A stretch of DNA of 64,000 nt from Alphaproteobacteria bacterium (GTDB lineage Bacteria; Pseudomonadota; Alphaproteobacteria; Rhizobiales; Xanthobacteraceae): positions 1 to 64,000 of the forward strand of contig VAZV01000151.1 in the NCBI GenBank assembly GCA_005884765.1, in the 5' to 3' direction. The notes under the pieces were generated by a model. That model saw only the letters and a program-made list of their open reading frames with translations. It had not been told where the DNA came from and ran no database searches. Each line of letters opens with the position of its first letter. Within the stretch, counting starts at the first letter, position 1. A program made the position numbers and the translations under genes. Positions 19,238 to 26,838 of this stretch are shown piece by piece.

Positions 19238-20461
19238 TCAAGCCACCAAGCCTTGCATCGGCTTTGCCGCGGCGCTGTCGGGGAAAACGGTTTCCGCCAG
19301 CACGCGTTCGGCGAGACCAAATTGGTCGCGCAGCACGCCCTTGATCACCGCGCGCAGATCGGTGGTCGGCAACAGATCGCGGCCTTGATACAGGCTGGCC
19401 GGTTTCAGCGACGGCCAATCCGAAATCACCCGCCCGCCCTTCACCGCGCCGCCGGCAAGCAGCGCGATCGTGCCGGTGCCGTGGTCGGTGCCCTCGGTGC
19501 CATTGATGCGCACGGTGCGGCCGAACTCGGTGGCGACCACCACCACGGTGTCGCGCCAGCGTGCGCCGAGCCCGCCCTCGAATTCCGCCAGCGCGCCGTC
19601 GAGCCCCGACAAGAGCTGTGCCAGACGGCCGACCGGGCCGCCTTCATTGGCATGGGTATCCCAGCCGTCGAACGCAAGTGCAGCGATGCGCGGGCCGTCA
19701 TCGGCCGCCATCAGTTTCGCGGCGCCCCGCGCCACCAGCCGCATTGCGGCGGCGCCGTTGGTGCCGGGCTTCGGCTTCATGTCGTCGCCTTGCGCGGCCT
19801 TGTCGAGCAGCAAGCCTTGCGTCAGCGCACTCGCCAGCGCCGGATCGAGGTGCTGATAGAGTTCAACGAGGCGCATCGCCGTATCGTCGCCGGCCTGCGG
19901 CAACGCCGCTGGCGTCCAGCCGACGGTCGGTGCGGCGCCGCGCAAGACCAGCGGCGTGGTCGGGCCGACCGCCAGGGCGCTCATCACCCGCTCGCCTTTC
20001 GGCAACGCTTGCAGCGCGCGGTTGAGCCAGCCCGACTGCACCCGGCCCGGTCCGGCAAAGCCGCTTTCCAGCACGTCCTGCCCGTCGAAATGCGAGCGGT
20101 CGCGATACGAAGTCGCCACCGCGTGGATCACCGCGGCGTGTTTCTCGCGGTACATCCGCGCGAATTCCGGCATCGCAGGATGCAGTGCGAAGAAAGAATC
20201 CAGCATCAAGGCGGCGTGCGGCCCGTCCGAGGTCAGCGCGATCGAACCGTGCAGGGGCGCATAATCGGGATCGCCCGTTGGCGCCACCGTGGCGAGGCCA
20301 TCGAGCGCGCCGCGCAGGATCACCACGATCAGGCGCGGATCGCGGCCATCGGCGGCCCGCGCAAATTTCGGCAAATAGGCCCAGGCGGCGAACGACGCGC
20401 CGCCCAAGAGCAGCGCCCGGCGCGAGGTCGCCAATGACGTTTGGCCTTCGCAGCAATCCAT
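19238..20461 (-). CDS. DUF1501 exported protein
   Basis: A 407-residue protein of the DUF1501 family (alkaline-phosphatase/sulfatase-like fold). The N-terminus has a twin-arginine-like signal, TSRRALLLGGASFAAWAYLP, ending FARAAD near residue 37, so it is probably exported folded. Typical motifs are VVILRGALDGLATVAP, DRSHFDGQDVLESG, FDGWDTHANEGG and VVATEFGRTVRINGTEGTDHGTGT, which contain the conserved metal-type Asp/His residues. It directly follows the DUF1800 gene; the start at 20461 is used because GAGGAG is six bases away, while an ATG two codons upstream overlaps the DUF1800 stop. DUF1800 and DUF1501 proteins are nearly always encoded together; their joint function is not established. 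Confidence 0.92.
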   Translation of the reverse strand: MDCCEGQTSLATSRRALLLGGASFAAWAYLPKFARAADGRDPRLIVVILRGALDGLATVAPTGDPDYAPLHGSIALTSDGPHAALMLDSFFALHPAMPEFARMYREKHAAVIHAVATSYRDRSHFDGQDVLESGFAGPGRVQSGWLNRALQALPKGERVMSALAVGPTTPLVLRGAAPTVGWTPAALPQAGDDTAMRLVELYQHLDPALASALTQGLLLDKAAQGDDMKPKPGTNGAAAMRLVARGAAKLMAADDGPRIAALAFDGWDTHANEGGPVGRLAQLLSGLDGALAEFEGGLGARWRDTVVVVATEFGRTVRINGTEGTDHGTGTIALLAGGAVKGGRVISDWPSLKPASLYQGRDLLPTTDLRAVIKGVLRDQFGLAERVLAETVFPDSAAAKPMQGLVA

Positions 20462-20463
20462 CG

Positions 20464-22038
20464 TCATCTCCTCTGGAATTCCGGTGACATCAGAAGCAGC
20501 GCCAGCGCCTGCTGCCGCGATTCCGCACGCTCGACGGTGTGCCTGGTCTCCTCCGATGCCGCATCCGCCGCGGCAAGCTCCAGGAGATCGCGGGGATCGA
20601 TGCCTTCGGCCAGACGCGAAGCGATCTGCGCCGAGATATCGAGACGCAGTTTCATCCCCTCGGGCGCCGCCCACGCGGCATTGGTATCGGGAAATCCATT
20701 CGGCCCGGCCGGCGACCATAGCGGCTGGCCCAGTACATTAAGGCCGCCGAGATAGCGGGTAGGATCTTCCGGGATGCGCGCCAGCAGGCGGCCGCTTGCA
20801 ACCAGGAATTCATAAGGCGAGCGGACTTTTGTCAGCGGGGCGTCCCAGGCCTCGTTGGAATCGACCAGCGTGATCGCCAACGCCTTGAGGTCGCCGTCAG
20901 TCTTGCTGAAGGTCTCCTGCAGCCGCGCCACCAGCGCCGGCGGCGGATCATCCGCCACGAAATGGCGCGCGAATTTGGTCACGATGAATTTCGCGGTCGA
21001 CGGATGGCGCGCGATGTCTGCCAGCACCGCCTCGCCCTGCGCGACGCCGTTGTCTTGATAAACCTTGCCCATCACCGTCTGCGGACCCGGCTGGTGCGCA
21101 TTGGCGTTGAAAACGAAGCTGCCGGGCGGACCTAACTGGGCCTGCCGTCCGGCAAAGCTCCAACCGGTGATGATGCGCGCAAGCGACGTCACGTCGTCCT
21201 GGGTGTAGCCGCCGCCGACGCCGAGCGTGTGCAGTTCCATGATTTCTCGCGCGAGATTTTCGTTCAGGCCGCGCTTGCGGTTTTGGCCGGCGCGCGAGTC
21301 CGGACCGAGCGATTGCTGGTTGTCGAGAAAGAACAGCATGGCCGGATGCTGCTCCACCGCTTTGAGCATGTCACCGAAGCGCCCGAGCACGTAGGGGCGG
21401 ATCGCTTCGCGCTCGAACGAGCCCGCCCACATCCGCGCCAGCCCGCCCTTGCTGGCGGAGATGCAGAAATGGTTGGACCAGAACACCACCAGCCGCTCGA
21501 CGAATCCGCATTCGGCGAGCGACGCGCGCTGCAGGCGCGCCAGCGCCTCGGCGCGAAAGGTCTTTTGGATAACGTTGAGCGGCTGCTGCGGCGGTTTCGC
21601 CGCGTTGGGCTGCATGGCGGGATTGGGCGACCCCTCGGACGGCGCCATCGCGGCGTTACCGCGCGTTGCCGGCGGCTGCATCGCGGGCTCTTTCGGCGAG
21701 ATATCCTGGGCGATGTTGCTGAGCGACAAATTGCGCCGCTGCGGCTTCGCATCACCCGCCGGCGGGGCCTCGGTCGGCTTGGCCTCCGCGCCTGATTTCG
21801 CCGCGGCCTCGCGCGCCTGTTGCTGTTCAAACTGATATTCGAACACGGCTTTGGCCAGCGCCGGCGTCGATTGCAAGCCGGGCACTTCGAGCAGCACGCC
21901 GTTGGGACGGTTTAATTCCGCTTTGACGAAGCCGCGCGGATCGGACGCCGCATTGACGAAGTCACCGGAGGCGCCCCCGCGTGCGCCAAACCCGAAGCGA
22001 TTGAGCGCGACAAGGGCGGTTTTCGAATCGCGAACCAT
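20464..22038 (-). CDS. DUF1800 protein
   Basis: A 524-residue protein of the DUF1800 family. It starts with ALVALNRFGFGARGG, has a Pro/Ala/Gln-rich insert (about residues 75-160), then the conserved helical core: ERLVVFWSNHFCIS, GLNENLAREIMELHTLGVGGGYTQDDV and KFIVTKFARHFVADDPP. The C-terminus has SRQQALALLLMSPEFQRR. No clear signal peptide is visible at the chosen ATG (22038, with AAGGA upstream). The DUF1501 partner gene begins at or overlapping the stop, so the two are translationally coupled. It is probably involved in a cell-surface or extracytoplasmic process; the biochemistry is unknown. Confidence 0.92.
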   Translation of the reverse strand: MVRDSKTALVALNRFGFGARGGASGDFVNAASDPRGFVKAELNRPNGVLLEVPGLQSTPALAKAVFEYQFEQQQAREAAAKSGAEAKPTEAPPAGDAKPQRRNLSLSNIAQDISPKEPAMQPPATRGNAAMAPSEGSPNPAMQPNAAKPPQQPLNVIQKTFRAEALARLQRASLAECGFVERLVVFWSNHFCISASKGGLARMWAGSFEREAIRPYVLGRFGDMLKAVEQHPAMLFFLDNQQSLGPDSRAGQNRKRGLNENLAREIMELHTLGVGGGYTQDDVTSLARIITGWSFAGRQAQLGPPGSFVFNANAHQPGPQTVMGKVYQDNGVAQGEAVLADIARHPSTAKFIVTKFARHFVADDPPPALVARLQETFSKTDGDLKALAITLVDSNEAWDAPLTKVRSPYEFLVASGRLLARIPEDPTRYLGGLNVLGQPLWSPAGPNGFPDTNAAWAAPEGMKLRLDISAQIASRLAEGIDPRDLLELAAADAASEETRHTVERAESRQQALALLLMSPEFQRR

Positions 22039-22152
22039 CCGGGTTTTCCTTTGCGCTCGCCTTTTCGCGAGCGCATATATTCGCAAGGCCAACTATACTT
22101 CCGTTCGAGATGAACCCGACATGAAAATCTTGGCGAGCGTTGGGTCCCGATC

Positions 22153-22347
22153 ATGACAAATCGGTTAGGAAACCAGGCTTCGCGCCGCCTCGCCTGCCCG
22201 CGTTGCGGAACCGAATTCACCTGCAGCCCAGCCGGGCCATGCTGGTGCGCGGACGAGAGCTTTCGACTGCCGATGCCGATCGAAGGCGAGGATTGCCTGT
22301 GCCGGGAATGTTTGCAGAAGGCGGTAACGCCGCGCACGCCACGATGA
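22153..22347 (+). CDS. Cysteine-rich CWC family protein
   Basis: A 64-residue protein matching the cysteine-rich CWC pattern: CPRCGTEFTC, then GPCWCADESFRLPMP and CLCRECLQ. The eight cysteines probably bind zinc in a ribbon-like fold. The family is widespread in proteobacteria with no known role. It diverges from the DUF1800 gene and is followed by a strong terminator 60 bp downstream. Confidence 0.85.
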   Translation: MTNRLGNQASRRLACPRCGTEFTCSPAGPCWCADESFRLPMPIEGEDCLCRECLQKAVTPRTPR

Positions 22348-22408
22348 CGTGGTCGCACGAAACGGCGACGAGAGTTTTTGACGCGGCGCTAGTCTGCCAC
22401 CATCTCAA

Positions 22409-22439
22409 CCCGGAGAGCCGCTACAGCTCCGGGCTTTTT
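22409..22439 (+). terminator. Rho-independent terminator
   Basis: Stem CCCGGAG (22409-22415) / CTCCGGG (22427-22433) followed by CTTTTTG. It ends the CWC gene transcript and, in the other direction, lies beyond the convergent gene at 22451. Confidence 0.85.
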
Positions 22440-22450
22440 GTGTCGGCAGA

Positions 22451-22705
22451 TTACCAGCTTCTTTGCAACGCTCCGTAGCGCGCAAGGCGCTCGTCACGCT
22501 CTTCACCCAACTCATCCAATTTCCGCAAATACAGCAGTCCAGCCTTTTGCAAGGTGTCCGGGTTGCACTCGCCATCTTCACAAAGATTGGTAATATATCG
22601 GCGCAGCGTGGTGAGCCGGTCGTCGTCTTCACTCACATCCTTATGGAGCAGCAAATAAGTGCGCCAGGCGGAAGCGCACGCAGCCTCTGCCGCGTGAATA
22701 GCCAT
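22451..22705 (-). CDS. Hypothetical protein, helical
   Basis: An 84-residue, mostly alpha-helical soluble protein, rich in Leu, Glu, Asp and Arg, with MAIHAAEAACASAWRTYLLLHKDVSEDDDRL at the start. A strong AAGGAGGAG ribosome-binding site precedes the ATG at 22705, which decides the start over longer frames. The pattern is familiar from short hypothetical proteins of Bradyrhizobium; I know no function. Convergent with the CWC gene. Confidence 0.75.
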   Translation of the reverse strand: MAIHAAEAACASAWRTYLLLHKDVSEDDDRLTTLRRYITNLCEDGECNPDTLQKAGLLYLRKLDELGEERDERLARYGALQRSW

Positions 22706-22973
22706 CACCGTGTCTCCTCCTTTTGAATGGAGAAGAGCGTGCTCGTCTTTTTGTTCCGGTGGAACTGCCGTTCCGCTGAGGTCCAAAGCCCCCAGTACCA
22801 GTTCCGTACAGTGGTACCCGCCCCTAACCGCCGCCTTGGAGTGGCGGGTTTAATCTGCTTCATTGCGGCGTCGTCGGTCTTGCAGCGCGTTGACGCCTGC
22901 GCCCACGGTGTTCATCATCCTTGGCGGCGCGGTCGCCTACTACGTAGTGTGCCAACTCCGTGGAGTGGTAGCC

Positions 22974-23120
22974 ATGATGAAGAACCTCGTAACCGGACTC
23001 GTCCTGGCGGCTTTGCTGATCATGGGATTGCTTGCCTTCGCCCAGAAACATGAAGGGTGCTGGCACGGGCACTCGATCAAAACCCTTAAGCCCTGCGGCT
23101 CAGTCAGCTCTTCAATATAG
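22974..23120 (+). CDS. Possible small membrane protein
   Basis: A 48-residue frame, MMKNLVTGLVLAALLIMGLLAFAQ then a short polar tail with one Cys. The hydrophobic stretch could be a membrane anchor or a signal peptide. GGAG lies upstream. It is short and I do not recognise it; it could be chance. Confidence 0.3.
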   Translation: MMKNLVTGLVLAALLIMGLLAFAQKHEGCWHGHSIKTLKPCGSVSSSI

Positions 23121-23149
23121 CGCTGGCCGCGCCGGTATTGCGGCCAAGG

Positions 23150-23845
23150 CTACACCGGATAGCCCGGCGATTGGCGCGCCAGGCCGTCGAACGCGTCGAG
23201 CAGTCGTTCGCGCCACGCGTAGACCGGGTCGTCGGCTTCGAGCAATTTGAATGGGCTGACGACGCGCGCCCATTGGAAACCGCCGAACACGATGTAGTCG
23301 GCGTAGTTCGGCACCTTGCCGCCGCGATAGGGCTGTGTCTTCAGCGTCAGCCGCATCGGCTCGAGCGATTTGCGAAAGCCTGCGACGGATTTGTCGCGGC
23401 CGGCCATCGCCTCCTCGAGCGGCTTGCCCAACCGTGCCTCGCGACTCTTGCGAAAATAGTCGGCGTCGACTGGCGCCAGATGGCCGGGAATGTCGGCCAC
23501 GATCAGCGGAAAGATGCCGCCGATTACGGCTATATCGCCCCACCCGTTGATCAGGCGGCTGACGGCGCGGCCGCCGTCGCCGCCGAACAGCGACGGCCGG
23601 TCCGGATAGGTATCTTCCAGATAATTCGCGATCACCCAGGAATCGACCACTGCGTTTTGGCCGTCGAGCATCACCGGGACCTTGTCGGATCCATGCGGGG
23701 CAATCGCCGCCTTCTCGGTGAAGCGCCATGCAATCGAATCCGCGGATAATCCCTTGTGCGCGAGCGCCATCCGCGTCCGCCAGCAGAACGGGCTGAACGG
23801 ACGCGCCGCGTCGGTGCCGACCAGTTCGTAGAGTTTTAGGGGCAT
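23150..23845 (-). CDS. Glutathione S-transferase family protein
   Basis: A 231-residue GST-like protein. The N-terminal thioredoxin-type half has LYELVGTDAARPFSPFCWRTRMALAHKG with an SPFC motif (Cys near residue 21) and KVPVMLDG with the cis-proline, followed by VVDSWVIANYLE for glutathione binding. The C-terminal helical domain carries NYADYIVFGGFQWARV. The SPFCWR pattern resembles the omega/beta-etherase (LigE-like) group, but substrate assignment would be guesswork. It is preceded on the same strand, across a 100-bp repeat, by the YfcG-like GST. Confidence 0.88.
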   Translation of the reverse strand: MPLKLYELVGTDAARPFSPFCWRTRMALAHKGLSADSIAWRFTEKAAIAPHGSDKVPVMLDGQNAVVDSWVIANYLEDTYPDRPSLFGGDGGRAVSRLINGWGDIAVIGGIFPLIVADIPGHLAPVDADYFRKSREARLGKPLEEAMAGRDKSVAGFRKSLEPMRLTLKTQPYRGGKVPNYADYIVFGGFQWARVVSPFKLLEADDPVYAWRERLLDAFDGLARQSPGYPV

Positions 23846-23864
23846 CGGTGAATTACACCACTTC

Positions 23865-23965
23865 TGTCATGCCCCGCGCAAGCGGGCATCCGGTACGCCG
23901 AGACGCATGCAGGAATCGCGACCGCCGGCGTTTACTGGATCATCCGCTTTCGCCGATGATGACAT
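23865..23965. repeat. TGTCAT-ended palindromic repeat (about 100 bp)
   Basis: It begins TGTCATGCCCCGC with a GCGGGCATC partner, has a variable centre, and ends TACTGGATCATCCGC...GATGATGACA. Two hairpins, one at each end. The same architecture is seen at 40281-40379 (inverted) and 59409-59507. It lies between two GST genes. Confidence 0.85.
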
Positions 23966-23972
23966 CCAATGC

Positions 23973-24680
23973 CTACCGCACCACCGAGGCGGTCTGCCCG
24001 AACAGGATCTTGCGCTCTTCCTCGGTGCGGATCGCGGGCTGACCGAAATTCGGATTGACCTCTTTGGCCTTGGCGTAGGCGCGTTCGGTGGCGGGGCGGA
24101 CCTTGATGGTTTCGAGCCAGCGCTTGAGATGCGGGAACTGGTCGATGTCCTGACCCTGGTTCTTGTAGCCCACGACCCACGGGTAAGAAGCCATGTCGGC
24201 GATCGAATAGTCTTTCGCGATGAACTCGCGATCGGAGAGGCGCTTGTTGAGCACGCCATAAAGCCGGTTGGTCTCGTTCACGTAGCGGTCGATCGCATAT
24301 GGAAGCTTTTCCTGCGCGTAATTGCGGAAGTGATGGTTTTGGCCAGCCATCGGCCCGAGCCCGCCCATCTGCCAGAACGTCCACTGGATCGCATCGTAAC
24401 GGCCGTAGAGCTCGGCGGGGAGGAACTTGCCGGTCTTCTCCGCGAGGTACAACAGCATCGCGCCGGATTCGAAGATCGAGATCGGCTTGCCGCCGCCTTT
24501 CGGCTCGTGGTCGACCATCGCCGGGATCCGGTTGTTCGGCGCGATCGCCAGAAACTCCGGCTTGAATTGATCGCCCTTGCCGATGTTGATCGGAAAAATC
24601 TTGTATTTGAGCCCGGTCTCTTCGAGGAACATCGTTATCTTGTGGCCGTTCGGCGTGGTCCAGTAATACAGGTCGATCAT
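23973..24680 (-). CDS. yfcG: YfcG/YghU-like glutathione transferase (disulfide-bond oxidoreductase type)
   Basis: A 235-residue Nu-class GST. It follows E. coli YfcG from memory over its whole length: LYYWTTPNGHKITMFLEE, INIGKGDQFKPEFLAI, PNNRIPAMVDHEP, SIFESGAMLLYLAEKTG and GGLGPMAGQNHHFRNYA. Threonine of the TPNGHK motif and the N-terminal Asn contact glutathione; the family lacks a catalytic cysteine and reduces disulfides using two bound glutathiones. Predicted cytoplasmic. The ATG at 24680 fits the family N-terminus. The second GST gene follows 127 bp downstream. Confidence 0.93.
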   Translation of the reverse strand: MIDLYYWTTPNGHKITMFLEETGLKYKIFPINIGKGDQFKPEFLAIAPNNRIPAMVDHEPKGGGKPISIFESGAMLLYLAEKTGKFLPAELYGRYDAIQWTFWQMGGLGPMAGQNHHFRNYAQEKLPYAIDRYVNETNRLYGVLNKRLSDREFIAKDYSIADMASYPWVVGYKNQGQDIDQFPHLKRWLETIKVRPATERAYAKAKEVNPNFGQPAIRTEEERKILFGQTASVVR

Positions 24681-24810
24681 GGCGTGTTCCCGCTCAATTT
24701 ATCAGGCATCGCGAAGTGGATGCCATTGCATGAATGTCGCCACTGGAGCTGCTTGAGTCAATGGTGGGCGCACAAAAGTGATCGCGCTTCCCGGCGGGCC
24801 GGACGTGGCG

Positions 24811-25047
24811 TTAGCTGACGCGGCCGTGTTCGCGAAGGAATTTTTCGCCATCGTCGGTGACCGTCACCACCAATCCGAAACCAGCGATCGCCTCACGCGT
24901 GACATAGCCGCGATCGGCCGCGTCCTCCCAAATCGTCAACCGGGGGCATGAGGTTCGCCAGGTCGCGACCACTTCCGGGTAAACCCTCGGCTCACGCGCC
25001 ACCCATTCAACGAAATCAAGCACCAGCGGATCGGCCGTCTCGGTCAC
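24811..25047 (-). CDS. Conserved hypothetical protein
   Basis: A 78-residue soluble protein: VLDFVEWVAREPRVYPEVVATWRTSCPRLTIWEDAADRGYV then VTVTDDGEKFLREHGR. The pattern of helices followed by a short beta wing suggests a winged-helix-like fold, as in several Bradyrhizobium hypothetical proteins I recognise by pattern only. It lies 12 bp downstream of the TSUP permease gene on the same strand, so the two may be co-transcribed. Confidence 0.75.
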   Translation of the reverse strand: MTETADPLVLDFVEWVAREPRVYPEVVATWRTSCPRLTIWEDAADRGYVTREAIAGFGLVVTVTDDGEKFLREHGRVS

Positions 25048-25059
25048 CGGCTTTCTCCT

Positions 25060-25824
25060 TCACTTGGATGCCGCAGAGCTGCCTGCGAACAACAACAGCC
25101 AGCCACCATAAAGAATGTAATAACCCGCGACCGTCGTGATCAGCCGGTTGGCCCAGGTGCGGAATTGCGCGTCGCTCATCGCCTCCAGGATGCGCCGCGC
25201 CAGCGTGGTGCCGAGCATCGAGGCTGCAATCGCGACCGCGGCCAGCACGGGATCGAGAGTGGCGGCCTGATCGATGATGCCGCCGAAATAGATCAGCTTG
25301 GTGAAGTGGCTGGCGACCTGGCAGGTGGCCTTGGTGGCGACGACCTGGCGGCGATCGAACTTGCCGCCGAGAAAAAAGGTATCCATCAACGGCCCGGAGA
25401 CGCCGGTCATCAGCATCAGGCTCATGCAGACCCAGCCGTAGAACGCGCCCTGCCAGACGCTGTCCGGATTGGGCTTGACGCCTTTCGGCATCAGCCGCGC
25501 CATGAACGGCGTCACCCCTAGCAACAGTAATGCAATGGGCTTGTCCGGCACGTAGCGGGTGATCGACCACAGCGTGAGCGCCAGCGCGCAGCCGATCAGA
25601 TAGACAGCGACCGGCCGCCAGCGAATATGGGCCCGCCACAGGAACGCGCGCCAGCCGTTCGAGGCCATCTGCGTGATCGCGTGCAGCACCATCGCGGTGG
25701 GCAGCGGCATCAGCGCCAACAGCACGCCGATCAGGATCAACCCGCCGGCCATGCCGAACAGCCCCGACAGGAACGCTGTCGCGACCATCAACAATCCCAG
25801 CGCTGCAATCACGAGCGGCGTCAT
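25060..25824 (-). CDS. TSUP (TauE/SafE) family permease
   Basis: A 254-residue inner-membrane protein with about eight helices in two repeats, typical of TauE/SafE sulfite/organosulfonate exporters: FLSGLFGMAGGLILIGVLLALMPLPTAMVLHAITQ in the first half and WVCMSLMLMTGVSGPLMDTFFLGGKFDRRQVVATKATCQVASH in the second. The ATG at 25824 with GGAG seven bases upstream is the start; the much longer frame reading back to 26829 is antisense to the LysR gene. It is divergent from that LysR gene, which may control it. The substrate is unknown. Confidence 0.92.
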   Translation of the reverse strand: MTPLVIAALGLLMVATAFLSGLFGMAGGLILIGVLLALMPLPTAMVLHAITQMASNGWRAFLWRAHIRWRPVAVYLIGCALALTLWSITRYVPDKPIALLLLGVTPFMARLMPKGVKPNPDSVWQGAFYGWVCMSLMLMTGVSGPLMDTFFLGGKFDRRQVVATKATCQVASHFTKLIYFGGIIDQAATLDPVLAAVAIAASMLGTTLARRILEAMSDAQFRTWANRLITTVAGYYILYGGWLLLFAGSSAASK

Positions 25825-25920
25825 TCGAATCTCCGCTTGTAGTTGTGCCTTGCTTGGACGGGGCGCGCAAACTGAGTTACCTTGCCCTGGCATCAGTTTT
25901 CTTGAGGGTAAGGCCTGGAG

Positions 25921-26838
25921 ATGCGGCGGCTCTTGTTTCTCAACGGCATCAAGGCGTTCGAAGCCGCGGCGCGCAGCGGAAGTTTTGCCGCCGCCGGCCT
26001 TGAGCTCCACGTCTCGCCGGCCGCGGTCAGCCGGATGGTGCATCTGCTGGAACAACGCCTCGGCGTCGCGCTGTTCGAGCGCAAGGCGAACCGGCTGGCG
26101 ATGACGGCGGCGGGACGCGCCTATCAGAGCGGGCTGACGCCGATCTTCGATGCGCTCGCAAGCCTCACGGCGCAGGTGACGGCCTCTTTGAGCGTGCGGG
26201 TGCTGACCATCGGCGTCGGTCCGACCTTCGCGATGCGCTGGCTGATCCCGCGACTGGCGGATTTTCGCCGCGAGGAGCCGGACATCGATGTGCGGATCAC
26301 CACCGGCGGCGCGGCGGCGCCGTTCGGCGATGACTGGAGCTGCGGCATCACGCTCGGCAACGGCGAATGGCCTGGGCTTGCCGCCGAACCGCTGTTTGCC
26401 GCCGACCTCTTGCCGGTATGCGCACCACGGCTCGCCAGAGACCTCAAGCGGCCCGCCGATTTGAAAGGACCAAGCCTGCTGCGCGTCGCGCATGCCACTG
26501 AGGACTGGCCGTTGTGGCTCAAGGCTGCCGGCCTCGCGCGCACCACCGCGCGCGGACCGGAGTTCGGATATTACGGCCAGGCGCTGCAGGCCGCCGTCGA
26601 CGGGCTCGGCGTCGCCATGGGCATCCGGCCCTATATCGACGACGATCTTGCCGCGGGAAGATTGGTCGCGCCTTTTGCGCTCAGCGTTCCCAAGGGCATG
26701 CGCTGGTATCTGGTCTATCGCGGCTTCCAGCGCGAGCAGCGCGATTTCGCAAGCTTCCGGCGCTGGATCATTCGCGCCGCGGCGGAGCCGGCGGCGCGCG
26801 GCAAGGCGGCCGGCAAGGTGCAGCGTCATGCCGGTTGA
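25921..26838 (+). CDS. LysR-family transcriptional regulator (GcvA-like)
   Basis: A 305-residue LysR-type regulator. The N-terminal winged helix-turn-helix is KAFEAAARSGSFAAAGLELHVSPAAVSRMVHLLEQRLGVALFER (residues about 11-53). The effector-binding domain starts near 92 and has the GcvA-group pattern FAMRWLIPRLADFR. It diverges from the TSUP permease (96-bp gap, the likely control region) and its end overlaps the start of the flavoprotein monooxygenase gene by 11 bp, so it probably regulates one or both. The effector is unknown. Confidence 0.92.
   Translation: MRRLLFLNGIKAFEAAARSGSFAAAGLELHVSPAAVSRMVHLLEQRLGVALFERKANRLAMTAAGRAYQSGLTPIFDALASLTAQVTASLSVRVLTIGVGPTFAMRWLIPRLADFRREEPDIDVRITTGGAAAPFGDDWSCGITLGNGEWPGLAAEPLFAADLLPVCAPRLARDLKRPADLKGPSLLRVAHATEDWPLWLKAAGLARTTARGPEFGYYGQALQAAVDGLGVAMGIRPYIDDDLAAGRLVAPFALSVPKGMRWYLVYRGFQREQRDFASFRRWIIRAAAEPAARGKAAGKVQRHAG

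Noticed and set aside
25825..26829. In-frame upstream extension of the TSUP permease (589 residues)
   Set aside because: The extension is antisense to the LysR gene, and the permease has its own ATG with a good ribosome-binding site at 25824.
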